Source of the DNA: Neocallimastix lanati (nom. inval.)
Taxonomy: Eukaryota; Neocallimastigomycota; Neocallimastigomycetes; Neocallimastigales; Neocallimastigaceae
Length of the DNA: 64,000 nt
Reading direction: 5' to 3'
Assembly (NCBI GenBank): GCA_016946835.1
Contig: JACVTC010000056.1
Coordinates: 936,001 to 1,000,000, forward strand
Made by a program: the position numbers and the translations under genes
Notes under the pieces: model-generated
The model's database searches: none
Told to the model about the DNA's origin: nothing
What the model saw: only the letters and a program-made list of their open reading frames with translations
In this document: positions 1-12,859 of the stretch, piece after piece
How the letters are laid out: the number at the start of each line of letters is the position of its first letter
Position numbering within the stretch: position 1 is the stretch's first letter

Positions 1-3000
1 GTATAAATACCTTTTTCAAACATAAAAAACCAATAATATAAATGTTTAATTAAATTAATTTCAAATGGCATAATGAAAAATATTACATTAAAAATAAGAT
101 AAAAATAGAAACCAATCATAATTCTGAAATATATTATTTTATAACTTTTTTTTATTAAGTAATAAATATAACTTAACCAATTATCAAAAAATATATATTA
201 TTAAAGTTCATTATAAATTATCAAGGAAATATTAAACAATATATATTTCAATTTACATTTATTTAATGAAAATAGAATTAGGTTTTAATCAATATATTGA
301 ATATGTATAAATAAACAATCCAGACATACAACATATCCCTCATCAATTATTCTTTAAAATTTTAAATAAAAAAAATATTCGCATAATATAAAATATTAAT
401 AAATTATTAAAAAAAAAATAATAATAAATTAATTTGAAACTCTCCACAATTGCTAACACAAGAAGAAACAATAGAAATGAAGTAATTACCATTGAAGAAC
501 CCATTGACATCAGGCCAACAATTAAATTTAATTACTCTGAAAATTTTAACAGAGTAGTTGAATTAAATACTGAAAACTATAATAGATGGAGAACCAAAAT
601 CCTTCATCTATTATCAATTAACAACCTAGTTGGCTATATCACCAAAGAAAAGGTTAAGAAGTTAAGAAAAAAAGATATACAAGATGACCTATCTGAGTAC
701 ATCGAAGATGAATTTGATGACACATTGGTGTATGACAAAAACATCAATGTAGTTGATATCAATAACGATATCACAACAAAATGGATCTTCCTAAACAGTA
801 TTGGAGAAAAAACACAAGACATTGTGCAAGGATCAAATAAAACCGCCTTTGAATTGTGGAAGATTCTAAAAAGATCTTTTACCAAAAACATCAACACGCG
901 TAAATTAGAACTTAAAACCAAACTCGATAATTTGAAGTATAACACAGAAGTGGACATTAATATATTTATTGCTGAACTACAGAACACACTTGATGAACTC
1001 GAGAAAATAGATAATGACATTGAATCGAGTGTTAAAGTAGGCATCCTTAACAGAAGCCTCCCAGAAGAACTCCGTTGGATTAATGTGTTTCAATTTAAAA
1101 ATGATTGGAATAAATGCAGTGAATATGTTAAGGATGTATTGCCTGAAATAATCTCTTCAAACCTAAAAGAATCCTTAACAAATAATCAAAATAATAAAAA
1201 TATATTTTCAATAGAAAATAATACTAACATTAATACAAATAAGAAAAAACTTACTAAAATAAAAACATCTACTAAAAAGACCAAAAATGGTAGATGTAAT
1301 TATTGTGGTAAATGGGGCCATTTCTTTTATGACTGTAAAATTAGAAGAGATGATAAAAATAATAACAAAAGAAGAAAAATTTTCAAAAGAAGAAGAAATA
1401 ATTTTAAAAGAAAATCTAATAAACGTAGAAATTATGCAAATTTCATGGAAAAAGAAAGGTACGATACAAGCTATGCCGATTCTTTTACCAAGGATTACAA
1501 TTCTCAAGAAAACCTTGATATTAATTTTGCCGAAGTAAATAAACAAAACGAAGAAAATAAACAAAAAGAAATGATGTGTTGGATATTGGACTCCGGCGCA
1601 TCAATAAATATTACTGGTCATTTAAATAAATTACATAATATTCAAAAGTGCAATGACAAAGTTTATTTAGCTAATAATCAAGTTATATCAACACAATTTA
1701 AAGGAGATCTCATAGGATACATTAGTAATCACAAAATAATCATTAAGAATGTTTATTACTCACCAAAAATAAATAAAAATTTATTATCAATTGGAAATCT
1801 TACACAACAAGGATACAAAATAATTTTCAATAATACTAATAATAAATCATATGCACTAATTTATGACGAACACAATCAAAGAATATTATCAATTAAATCG
1901 AACCAATCTAATACATTTAAATTTTGGATTTCAACTCAACCATTAAATTTTCAAAACAACCAACATAATAATAATTTGGTTGAAATCAATTATACACATT
2001 TGAAATCAATTGATAAACTAAATTTATGGCATCGTCGTTTTGCCCATTTTAATATCAATAGTATCAAAAATAAAATTTTAAAAATCAACATAAACTCAAA
2101 GTGCCCTATTTGTAGTTATTCAAAACTAAAAAATAAGCCCTTCAAATCATCACATAATAGAGCCAAAAATATATTTCAACTCATACACATGGATCTTATA
2201 GGTCCAATACAAAACTCTATCTATGACAATAAATACATCTTAACCATTTTGGATGACCATTCAAGATTTGGGTGAACTCTCTTTATGAAGAGTAAATCAG
2301 AAACTTTTTATCACTTCCTTAATTGGTTTAATAAAATAAAAAATCAATTTAACAAAAGAATTCAATATATCCGTACAGATAATGGTACCGAATTTAACAA
2401 CAAAAATTTCAAACAATTTTGCATTGACTTTGGAATACAACATCAATTTACTGTTCCCTATCACCCACAACAAAATGGTAGGATTGAACGATTCAACGGC
2501 ACTATAATCAATTCTGCAAAGTCAATGTTAAATGACGCAAAACTTAGCTTACAATTTTGGGAAGATGCCGTCTCTACCTCCAACTACATTCATAATCGAA
2601 TCCCTCATAAAGGGATAAATAATAAAATTCCATATGAACTTCTAATCAATAACAAAGTTGATTATTCAAACATACGTGTCTTCGGATGTAAAGTTTTTTA
2701 TTACGTTCCAAAACTATTCCGCACCAAATTTCAAAATAACTCATCTCCTGGCATATTCTTGGGGTATGTTGATAATCCCACAGCATACAAAATTCTTGAT
2801 ATAACAAATAATAAAATTATAATTTCACGAAATGTTGAATTCTTTGAATTTACATCAGGAAATTCACATTTATCTCATTGCGATAATGGCATCTCAAATT
2901 TTATTCCCAATAATATAATAAGGAGGAATGATAATACCTACTTTTATGATAACACGTATGATATAAACCACGGCAAAGACTTCAATAATACTAACAATAA

Positions 3001-3766
3001 TAATCCGTATTATCAATATAATAACAATAAGTCAAATAATATTCAAATATTAGACAATAATACTCAAATAAATGAAAATAATATACCAATTAAAAACATT
3101 CAAATAAAAAATAAAAGAACATATAACAAAAGAAGAAACAACAATAATAACAACACCAAAAATATTAATAATAATCAAAACAAAGATTATAATAATAATA
3201 TAGAATCTCAAGATAATAACATTGACAACAACGACAATAATAATAACAATAACACAAGTAACAATAAAATTAATAACAACGATAACACAAACAGCAACAA
3301 CAACACTACCAACAGCAATAATAACAAAATAAATAATAATATTAATAAAAACGACAATATGATCACTGTCAGTAATAAAAACAATCACAATAATTCAAAT
3401 ATAGACAGATATAATTCAAACAATAATAAAGATAACAACAATGAACAACGAATCATTAATAACTTAACGAATAACAAATTATTTAACATAGAACCTTCCA
3501 TACATTTAGGAAAACGAAATAGAAATGAAAACTTCATATTAAATTCAAATAACAAAAAACAAAAATCATTAAAAGAATTACGAGAACCAAATAATTATGA
3601 TTATATCTTTAATTTAAATGATAAAAATGAATGGTTAAAATCAGTCGATAATGAACTCGACAATATGAGAAATCTAAAAGTATATGAAACAATTGATAAA
3701 ATACCTAAGAACGCAAACTTAATATCATCAAGATGGATTTTCAAATTCAAACGAAACTCAAATATG
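1..3766 (+). mobile_element. Ty1/copia element, family Copia-1, copy A (partial)
   Basis: The sequence from base 1 matches the leader of the nearly whole copy at 49757-56152, starting in the untranslated leader after the hairpin array, so the 5' LTR and primer-binding site lie outside the window. Parts seen in order: gag with a CCHC zinc knuckle (CNYCGKWGHFFYDC), an aspartic protease (ILDSGASINIT), integrase (LWHRRFAHF zinc-binding start, DLIGP, DNGTEF), a long Asn-rich linker, and the beginning of reverse transcriptase (SSRWIFKFKR). Gag-protease-integrase-RT is the Ty1/copia order. The element is broken: about one internal break, and its 3' part and 3' LTR are absent. It is very similar to copies C and D, so it is probably young. 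The Asn-rich linker is low-complexity and gives spurious antisense open frames. Confidence 0.93.
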
Positions 3767-4744
3767 TTTTAACTAAGAATAAAATTAAATTATTAATTAA
3801 TAATTATAATTTGGCATCTTGACCTAATCGTTAAGACCAAATTGTCACAAAACTTCGACAGCAACAGAAAAGAATTAATTAAATTATGGAAAGAATGTTT
3901 AATTGATTTAAACGATATAAATATTAATTTAAAATAAATAATCTTAATTTAAAAAAATGCTAGAAAAATACAAATTTATTTACCTATTGTGTTTATTTAA
4001 TAATCTTAATAGAAATTATCTTTTAGTTATTTTTATTAAGTAATTTATAACTAAAACCGATTTATTTGATACTAGTTAAAATTTTATTAATATCAATATC
4101 AATATTATATTATTATAAATTTAATTAATATCACAATACTTTTCAAAATTAATTTTGTTATTAAAAATATTAAATTCAATAAAAGATTTTTATTATTTTA
4201 TTAAAATTATAATTGTTATTATTATATTTTAATAATAATTGATTCATATTGATTAAACATTATAAATATTACTATGTAAATAATTAATTATTTTAATAGG
4301 ATCAATTATTCAACTTTTATTGTTTTAATTTTTAATTCTTATATCATTTAAATTAATATATATATATATCGTTTATGAAAATATGAATTATAAATAATTA
4401 AAATTATTTATTTTTCATTTAAATTTTTTTATTTACTATAATAAAATATTATTATTAAAAGATAAACGTTATTATAACTAAAATTTTTTTTTTTTTTAGA
4501 AAAATAAATGAAAAAAAAAATTAAAATATATGATTCCTATATATATAAAATAATTATTATATTTTATTTTATTTTATTTTATTTTATTTTATATTTATTT
4601 CACCTATATACTTTATTATTTAATATTTTTATATATGTTAAACTTATATATATTTATATGGTTTATATATTATCTTAATTTATAAAAAAATAATATTTAG
4701 TTTAATAATAAATTTAAAATTAATCTATAAAAAATCTATTTTTT
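3767..4744. other. A+T-rich spacer, no gene seen
   Basis: Nearly pure A/T sequence with homopolymer runs and short TTTTA-type repeats near 4560-4590. A short plus-strand open frame (3821-3937) directly after the truncated copia copy is not recognisable. No RNA gene or LTR terminus was seen. Confidence 0.6.
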
Positions 4745-5215
4745 ATTTATTTAACCACGCCAACACCAACCATATTCAGTAAGACAGTATTTACCAACTA
4801 TATCATAACACGAGCATCACGATTAACATAACCTCTCCATTAAAATCCACCTCTTGTGTTATTTGGTATGTAATAACATCCATTTATGGTACTTATATGT
4901 CTAGTAATCCATTTACATTTATCTGGATTTTTATATTGTGTATCTCTAAGATATGCTCCAACAGGGATTTCTCTATAATTAGCTACTGAATTACGGAGGA
5001 AACAGTCATAAAATCCACGATTACTATTTTTTATTATACAATAACTTTACATATATATGTATTTTTGCAATCTCTAGAATTAAGGAAATATAGATGAGAT
5101 ATATCTGAATATATAGCTAGTCCAACAAATTTTATACCACAAACATAAGTAATGCATGCAGTAGCAATTAATAAAGCAGTTAAATAATTTTTTAAACATT
5201 TTAATTTATAAAATT
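4745..5215 (-). pseudogene. Broken gene for a small secreted Cys-containing protein
   Basis: On the minus strand this block is distinctly less A+T-rich than its surroundings and reads as protein in pieces. A hydrophobic start resembling a signal peptide (LTALLIATACITYVCG) lies near 5130-5190. A longer open stretch, about 4845-5020, contains DCFLRNSVANYREIPVGAYL and CKWITRHISTINGCYYIPNN, and a final piece WRGYVNRDARV follows. At least one stop and two frame changes separate the pieces, and I found no splice sites that would remove them, so I call it a pseudogene rather than an intron-bearing gene. The fold is not recognised. Spaced Cys and Trp residues and an N-terminal signal suggest an extracellular protein. 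It lies between the Copia-1 fragment and Copia-2. Confidence 0.5.
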
Positions 5216-5468
5216 AATACTTTAATATAATATTATAAAAAATACTAATTATAAACCTATTTATATATTTATTTTTTTTTAAATTATTCAATTATATAAT
5301 TACGTATGTAATTCTGTTGATAATATAAACAAAGTATTAATGTATTAATAATAATTAATAATATTTAAAATAAAATAAAAAAAATATAATAATTATTTTA
5401 TATATGTAGTAATTATATATATATATATTTTTATTTAATTTTCTAAAAAAAAATTTTTTAGTCATAAT
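5216..5468. other. A+T-rich spacer left of Copia-2
   Basis: Short-repeat A/T sequence without coding signal. Its last five bases, ATAAT (5464-5468), are the left copy of the Copia-2 target-site duplication. Confidence 0.6.
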
Positions 5469-5757
5469 TGTTAAAAATATATATTAATATAAAATTTAAT
5501 CTATGATTATCCAATATTTTACAAATGCAAAATACTCGAAATACTATAAAACGTGCTTAAATAATAATCCTTATTTTTTTTTTTTTCTCTTTAACAATAA
5601 AAAACCTTAATTTATATATACGATCATACATACTTAATTATATATATTTATAATAATAAATATTAATATATAATAAAGAATATAAAACCTCTTTACTTAA
5701 ACATAATTATAATATTATCTTAATATTGTGTGTCTCTTAATTGTGTGTTTATTAACA
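5469..5757 (+). repeat. Copia-2 5' LTR
   Basis: It begins TGTTAAAAAT and ends TATTAACA, the usual TG...CA termini. It matches 11728-12016 over its full length with only a few differences. Confidence 0.93.
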
Positions 5758-5788
5758 GATTAAGAGTCTCAATCTCAACCGATTGAGA
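5758..5788 (+). promoter_or_regulatory. Copia-2 primer-binding site, half-tRNA-Lys(CUU) type
   Basis: The site directly abuts the LTR and begins GATTAAGAGTCTCA. Its reverse complement, TGAGACTCTTAATC, is the anticodon stem-loop of eukaryotic tRNA-Lys with anticodon CUU. The next bases (ATCTCAACCGATTGAGA) are the complement of a D-arm resembling CTCAATCGGTTGAG. A normal PBS would start TGG to pair with the CCA end; this one does not. Drosophila copia is known to prime from a 5' half of initiator tRNA-Met, so I infer equivalent priming here from a half tRNA-Lys. Confidence 0.8.
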
Positions 5789-6136
5789 TAGAATGAAAGT
5801 TAAGTATTAATAGCTACAGTAATATATATACATATTAAAGTCAAATAAATATAAATTCATAACAATTTATTTTTTTTTTTCCTTTATTTATTTTTAAATA
5901 ATAAAAATAAAATAAAATTAATAATAATATATAATAATAATTCAACAAAATATCCAATTCTAAACAAAAACATTAAAAAATATTTATTACGAGTTATTAA
6001 AATAATATGATAATATAAGGAGCCGAATAATCAAAAATAAAATTAAATTATAGTTTTAAAAAAAAAATAAAGTTTTAATAGAAATTGACAGTAAAAAAAA
6101 AAAAATTTATAAGCTGAATAAAAGATAAAAAAAGAG

Positions 6137-6484
6137 TCAGCTATCAAAAATATAAGCTGAATACTATAATAAATAGAGTCAGCTATTTAAGCTGTAAGCT
6201 GAATAAAAGGATAGGATGTCAGCTATCAAAAGAATAAGCTGAGTACTATAACGAAATAAAGTCAGCTATTTAATTTATAAGCTGAATAAAAATAAAAAGT
6301 CAGCCATCAAATACATAGGATGAGCACAATTATTAATTAAGTCAGCTATTTAATTCATAAGCTGAATAAAAAGGTCAGCCATCAAAGACATGAGCTGAAT
6401 ATCAATAAAATTATTTAAAAGGTCAGCCATGTAATTAATAATAAATTAAATAAAATAAAGTCAGCTATCAAGTATATAAGCTGA
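6137..6484 (+). repeat. Tandem hairpin array in the Copia-2 leader
   Basis: About nine units of the form TCAGCT - 10 to 14 nt - AGCTGA occur 35 to 50 nt apart. Clear ones are 6137-6160, 6179-6202, 6219-6242, 6262-6284, 6342-6364, 6375-6398 and 6461-6484, and those near 6300 and 6422 are decayed. Each can form a 5- to 6-bp stem. Loops differ between units while the stem arms are kept. The array lies between the PBS and gag. Confidence 0.8.
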
Positions 6485-7211
6485 ATACTAAAAAAAATAT
6501 AATAAAGTCAATTTCTTTTCTATAAACTAAATTTTAAAATTATAATTTAAAATATAAATAAACATAATTCAAATTAAATTTTACACAATAAATAAATAAT
6601 AATATGAAATTGGTCAAATCACAAAATAATTAAATCACTTTTAATATAAACAAATGTCATAATAAAAATTTAAAATATTTTTTATAAACAACTCACCAAT
6701 AGTTAGATTTTAATATAAACTAACAATAAACATAAAATATAAATATGACAATCAAATAACTATTTTGTATAATTAAAATCAACAAATGATCAATATTATA
6801 ACCAAGAAAATATTAATAAAATAATAACGACAATACAATTTTGTTAATATTAATTTATTTATAATATATTGATCATGTTTAATATAAGCAAAATATACAG
6901 ATGACATCTGATTAATCACTTCATATATAAATAAAAATTTTCTTAACGTTCCAATTATATATATTAATTTAATAAATCATCAACCAAACAAAATATTGAA
7001 ATAAATCATGTTTCTAAAAATAATAACCAATACTTTTTTTTTTTAAAGCAAAATTGATATTTTATGAATTCAAATAGTACTTTTTAGAAATATAAATAAA
7101 CTCAAATTATATTTTTTTACTCTTCAAAATTATTTAAAGAAAGTAATAAAATAATTAATAAGCAATTATAATTCATTATAACATTTTTTTTTTTTTCGGA
7201 ATTAAACTAAC

Positions 7212-10200
7212 ATGAGCAGAAATAACTTAAGAATTAATTCTAGAAATAGTATCAATTCTACCCAAGACCAAATAATAAACATCAGTGAATATGAACCCAC
7301 ACAAAAGGGGTTCACTTTTAACTACAGTGAAAACTTTAACCATATTACGGAATTGACAACAGATAACTTTGTTAACTGGAAAACAAATATCCTTTATCTC
7401 CTTTGTATTAATAACCTCGATGACTACATAAGTCATGAAAAAGTGAAAAAGATAAGAAGGAGAGATATAACAGAAAGCATTGAAAAATATACGATTGATA
7501 AATTCGATAATTTCCTTGTGTACGAAATCGGAACAAGCGAAAAAGATATTAAAAATGACATATTAGTAAAATGGATCATAACAAATAATCTTGGTGAGAA
7601 CACCAAGAAAATATTGGAAAGTCAAAGCAAAACGGCCTTCCAATTATGGGAACTACTTAACAAGTCTTTTACCATAGGACCTGAACAAAGAAAAATGGTC
7701 CTAAAAGACAAAATCAATAAATTGAAATATAATTTAGAAGATGATGTCCATATTTTCTTAGCTGTCTTACAAAATCTCCTGGATGAATTGGAAAGAATAG
7801 ACTCCGATATTAATGACAATGTTAAGGTCGGTATTTTAAATCGAGCTCTCCCTGAAAACATTAGATTCATTAATGTTTTCCAATACAATAATAATTGGAC
7901 AAAATGCTGCGACTATGTCAAAAGGATAATACCAGATATTGTTTTCTCCAATATCAGAGAAACAGCTTTAATCGAACAAAACCCGAAGAATATATTAAGT
8001 TTAGAAAATGGACGAAAAATCTCTAAACCTAAGAAAATAAAATACAAAAAAAGAAGAAATGGAAAATACTACCTTTGTGGAAAGTTCGGACACTACCGAA
8101 AAGACTGCTTAAAAAACAAATTTAATAAAAACAAAAGAAATAACAAACAATATAAAAGAAAAAGTAATACAAAAAAATTCAACAAAGAAAAACCAAGAGA
8201 AGGTCATGCATATCTATTAAACGATAAAAAGGATTATAATGAAAACTACCAAGAAGACTTCTCAAGAGACTATAAAAACTCACCAATCGCAATCATCTAT
8301 GACGACAAAGGTAATAGAATATATCAATCAGCAGCAGACAATAAAAATATATTTAAAATATATTTATCAAAAGCACCATCCATTTTTCATAAGAACAATA
8401 ATTTCGAAAATTTGAATGAAATTAATTCAACATATATCAACAATCAAAAAAATTTTGATCTTTGGCATAGACGCCTGGGCCATTTCGACATTACTAAAAT
8501 AAAAGATAATTTAAAAAATACCAATACAAATCACAAATGTCAAATATGTTCCAATTCAAAATTAAGGAACAAACCTTTCAAAAGATCAATTAATAAAACA
8601 AAACACATTTTCGAACTTATACATCTTGATTTAGTGGGCCCCGTATTGCCATCCTTAAATAAAAATATATACTTCCTCACAATCCTGGATGACTTTTCTA
8701 GATATGGCTGGGTCTTATTCCTACAACATAAAAATGAAACATTCAATAAATTCATTATTTGGTACAAAGAAGTTTTAAACACATTCAGCATTAAAATCAA
8801 AAATATTCGATCAGATAATGGAAGGGAATTTTTTAATAATAATTTCAAAATATTCTGTCAAAATAATGGTATAATACATCAATACACTATAGCATATAAT
8901 CCAGCTCAAAACGGGAAAGCTGAACGATTCAACGGCATACTTATATCTTCCGCAAAAGCTCTACTAAATGAATCAAAACTTTCTCATAATTTTTGGGAAT
9001 TTGCTGTCGATACAGTAAATTATATTCACAATCGTTTACCCCATCAGGGTATAAACAATAAAGTACCATTTGAGATTCTATATAATAAACCTGTTGATTA
9101 CAGCATATTTAGAGTTTTTGGATGCAGAGTATTTTTCTTTATACCAAAAGAACTACGATCCAAATTTGATAATAATTCACACCCTGGAATTTTCTTAGGA
9201 TATTGCAATAACCCATCATCTTATAAAATCCTTGATTTAACCAACAATAAAATCGTGCTATCTCGAACTGTCCAATTTTTTGAAAACGATCCTGGAAATT
9301 CAGTCTTACTAAACTATAATTCCAATAACGAATTCAGGGTGAATGATTACTCTGTCAAAAATTTTTCAAACAATAATTATAACAATTATAATTATCAAAA
9401 ATACAACAACAACAATCACAACTATCAAAACAACTATAATAATATTAACGATTCACAATATAATAGCAATATTTTAAGAAATAAAAATAAACATAAAACT
9501 TATAAAAAACAAAACAAAATAAAAATAATAATCCAGAAGATAATAATAATTCAGAAAATGACAACATTACTTCAAATAATATCAACATCAATAATGAAAA
9601 CAACATTAACAATACTAGTAATAATACTTTCAATAATAACAATAAAAATAACACTAATAATCAAAATAATATCTATATCAATGATTCATCAATCAATAAT
9701 AATAATAAATTAAACAACAATAATACTTGCAACACTAATACAAGAAACTATAGAAATAATGAATTTAATGACAATAATATTACCAATAATCTTAATAAAA
9801 ATAATGATAATATTCCTAATAAAAATACAACTGAAGAATCTAATATGGAAAGTACAATTAATTACGTATATAAATTAAACAATACTAATAACAATAAAAT
9901 TGAAATATCCCACTATCAACACAATATAACAAACAATAATACAAATAAAAGAAACATTAATTATGAAGCAAAAGCATCAAGCAAAAAAATAAAATATAGT
10001 GAAAAGAATATATCAAAATTAAATGAAGAAAACAATATATTCAGAGAACCATATAACTTTAAAGATATATTTAACCTTAAAGATAAAGAGCAATGGATGG
10101 AAGCCGTAAATGAAGAATTAAAAAATATGGAAAAGCTAAATGTTTTTCAGATTGTAAATTCAGTTCCAGAAGGATCTAACGTTATATCATCACGTTGGGT

Positions 10201-11565
10201 ATTTAAATATAAAAGAGACTCCAACGGTAATATAATAAAAAGAAAAGCAAGATTAGTTACGAAAGGTTATACGCAGCAGTATGGAATTGATTTCAAGGAA
10301 ACGTTTGCTCCAACTTTAAAACAAGATACAATAAGGATTATCACAGCAATAGCTGTTCAGCATAATTTTAATATCGAACAAATAGACATTAACTCTGCAT
10401 ACCTTAATGCAGATTTAAAAGAAGATATATATATGAAATCTCCCGAAGGTCATCATTCATTCAATAAATGTTTCTGGAAGCTTAAAAAGGCCCTTTATGG
10501 CTTAAAGCAAGCTGGGAAAGAATGGAATGAAAAATTGAATAATGAGCTTCTTAAATTAAATTTTAGAAGAGCTAAGAGTGAACCTTGCGTTTATATTAAG
10601 ACAGATAGGAATAATAAAATAATATGCATTTTGTCGATATACGTAGATGATATATTAATTGCGGGAACAGATCATGAAATCAAAATTGTAAAGATTCAAT
10701 AAAAAGAAAATTTAATATTAAAGATATAGGTAATGTAGAATTCGTTATAGGAATTAAATTTAATAAGATCAGAAATGGCTATATTTTACATCAAATAAGA
10801 TATATTAACGATATATTATTCAAATATGAAATTAATAAACTTACACCATCGAAAAATTTAATACCAGTTGAAAATAATAAATTGAAATGCATAAAATTTA
10901 ATGAAACGGAATACCGAAGTGGCATTGGGAACCTATTGTATCTTGCTATTTGTACCCGACCTGATATCCTATTTGCTGTGAGTAGAGCAGCAAGAAAATC
11001 CAATAACCCTAACTTAGAGGATTGGAATAATGTTCTTAAAATATTCAGATACTTAATGTACACAAAAAACTATGGTATAAAAATTGAAAAAGGCATTAAC
11101 CTTAAGGTTTATGTAGACGCAGATTTCGCTGGAGACTCAATCACAAGAAAATCTACTACAGGATTCCTGATGATGATGGGAAGAACGCCAACCAGTTGGT
11201 TCTCGAAATTGCAACATTGCGTTTCTACCTCAACGGCCGAAGCTGAGTATTATAGTTTGAGCGAATGCGCAAAGCATTCATTATGGTATAAGAATTTATT
11301 AAACGAACTTGGAATAAAAATTAATAATGTAAAAATTTTCGTCGACAATAAAGCAACAATATATAATAGTGAGAATCAGTCAATTAATCCCAAGTCGAAA
11401 CACATTGATATTCGGTATCATCATATTAGAGATCTTGTTAATAAAGGATTAATCAAATTGAATTACATAAACACTAAAGAAAATTTAGCCGACGGATTCA
11501 CGAAATACTTAAACAATACTTTAATGGATAAATTTAGAATTTCCCTTCTTACTAAAATTGAATAA
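7212..11565 (+). pseudogene. Copia-2 gag-pol coding region (broken)
   Basis: The region starts at ATG 7212 after an A/T-rich leader. Parts seen in order: a gag capsid-like N-terminus with a zinc-knuckle-like basic segment (CGKFGHYRKDC), integrase (LWHRRLGHF; LDLVGP; IRSDNGREF; FWEFAVDTVNYIHNRLP), an Asn-rich linker, reverse transcriptase (SSRWVFKYKRD; LKKALYGLKQAGKEWN; YVDDIL catalytic box) and RNase H (STAEAEYYSLSECAKHSLW; VDNKAT; the closing DGFTKYLNNTLMDKFR block). This is the Ty1/copia order. It is broken at roughly three places. Function would be self-propagation through reverse transcription in cytoplasmic particles. Confidence 0.9.
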
Positions 11566-11727
11566 TATAGTGTAAAATGTGCTATCTTTTTTTCTTATAT
11601 ATAATAAGTTTTTTTTTAAGAAAGCTCTTCAAATCAAATTAAAATTAGTATAATTTTTCAAAATCTACCTTCATTTTTTTTTCTTTGTATTAAGTTTTTT
11701 TTTTTTGAAGCTAGATTTTAGGGTGAA

Positions 11728-12016
11728 TTTTAAAAATATATATTAATATAAAATTTAATCTATGATTATCCAATATTTTACAAATGCAAAATACTCGAAA
11801 TACTATAAAACGTGCTTAAATAATAATCCTAATTTTTTTTTTTTTCTCTTTAACAATAAAAAACCTTAATATATATATACGATCATACATACTTAATTAT
11901 ATATATTTATAATAATAAATATTAATATATAATAAAGAATATAAAACCTCTTTACTTAAACATAATTATAATATTATCTTAATATTGTGTGTCTCTTAAT
12001 TGTGTGTTTATTAACA
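11728..12016 (+). repeat. Copia-2 3' LTR
   Basis: It is nearly identical to the 5' LTR and ends TTAACA. The purine-rich stretch GATTTTAGGGTGAA just upstream is the likely plus-strand primer tract. It is followed by the target duplication ATAAT. Confidence 0.92.
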
Positions 12017-12021
12017 ATAAT

Positions 12022-12275
12022 AAACGTTTGTCATAATTATTTTTATTATTATTTTAAAATTTATTTATTCATTTATTTATTTATTACATTATAATACGCC
12101 ATGTTTTCCGAAATGCACTACAACATAATACAAATTTATGTAATAAATATTTTCGAAATGACACACCCCCAATTGTTACATTAAAAATTTGTCTTGTGGC
12201 TTAAGGAAGATAATTCAAAAATTTAGTTCATATGATTTATTTATTTTATTTATTATATTATAAATCAAAAAATAA
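12022..12275. other. Spacer between Copia-2 and Copia-1 copy C
   Basis: A/T-rich with a slightly richer island around 12100-12200. No open frame, RNA gene or element end was recognised. Confidence 0.5.
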
Positions 12276-12513
12276 TGTTAGAATATAAAAAAATAAATAC
12301 TTAATAATGACTTTAATATAATTTACCCAATCAGAATATTATTATATTTAAATAAAATTATAAAAGAAATAAAATGTAACCTTGTTAAAAAACATACACT
12401 TTTGTAATCATAAAAAATTAAAGTTAAATAAAATTAAATATTAAGTATTATATATAAAATGCTACTCTAAAAATATATCTAATTTTCTCAATATTTATTT
12501 TTGGTGTTTAATA
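12276..12513 (+). repeat. Copia-1 copy C 5' LTR
   Basis: It begins TGTTAGAATATAA and ends GGTGTTTAATA immediately before the primer-binding site. It matches 18221-18459, 49757-49997 and 55911-56152. Confidence 0.92.
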
Positions 12514-12545
12514 GATTAAGAGTCTCAGTCTACAACTGAGCTTAA
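12514..12545 (+). promoter_or_regulatory. Copia-1 copy C primer-binding site, half-tRNA-Lys(CUU) type
   Basis: It starts GATTAAGAGTCTCA directly at the LTR edge. The continuation GTCTACAACTGAGC is the complement of a tRNA D-arm resembling GCTCAGTTGTAGAC. The logic is the same as at 5758 and 49998. Confidence 0.78.
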
Positions 12546-12859
12546 CCATAAGTTAAGTTATAATTTACATAATTATTATATAAATATATTCATCTTATAA
12601 ATAAATTGAACTAATACTTTCTTATTTTTAATATTAAAAATCATTTTTATATTTATCAATAATAACATCTAATTTTGAATTATCAAAGAAATAATTTTAT
12701 TAATTATGAATCTATATAATTAATTTTGTTATTTTCATAATAATTGAATCAAAATATATTATCAAAAATATTTTTTAAAAAAAAAAATATATTAATGAGA
12801 GATTAATACAATTTAATAATATCATTATTCATTCATTGTATATAAAAATATATATATAT

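Larger units (their letters stand above)
5469..12016 (+). mobile_element. Ty1/copia element, family Copia-2 (copy B), both LTRs present
   Basis: It is bounded by two 289-bp LTRs (5469-5757 and 11728-12016) that differ at only about three positions by eye, and flanked by the direct repeat ATAAT (5464-5468 and 12017-12021), so the ends are secure and the insertion is young. Internal parts: primer-binding site 5758-5788, a leader of about 1.4 kb with a hairpin array, a gag-pol coding region, and a purine-rich tract just before the 3' LTR. It is clearly a different family from Copia-1: the LTRs are unrelated and the proteins only distantly similar. The element is broken, with roughly three breaks in the coding region. 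Confidence 0.93.

Noticed and set aside
3050-3388. Antisense hydrophobic frame opposite the copia Asn linker
   Set aside because: AAT/AAC runs read as Ile/Val on the other strand, and the same shadow occurs at 53810-54130. Composition artefact.
3821-3937. 38-codon open stretch (TKLSQNFDSNRKELIKLWKE) right after the truncated Copia-1 copy
   Set aside because: The composition is plausible, but there is no start, no similarity I can name and no splice context. Kept only as a note.
6137-6484. CRISPR-like regular spacing of short repeats
   Set aside because: Units are self-complementary hairpins with variable short loops in a eukaryotic retroelement leader. There are no constant 25- to 40-nt repeats, unique spacers or cas genes.
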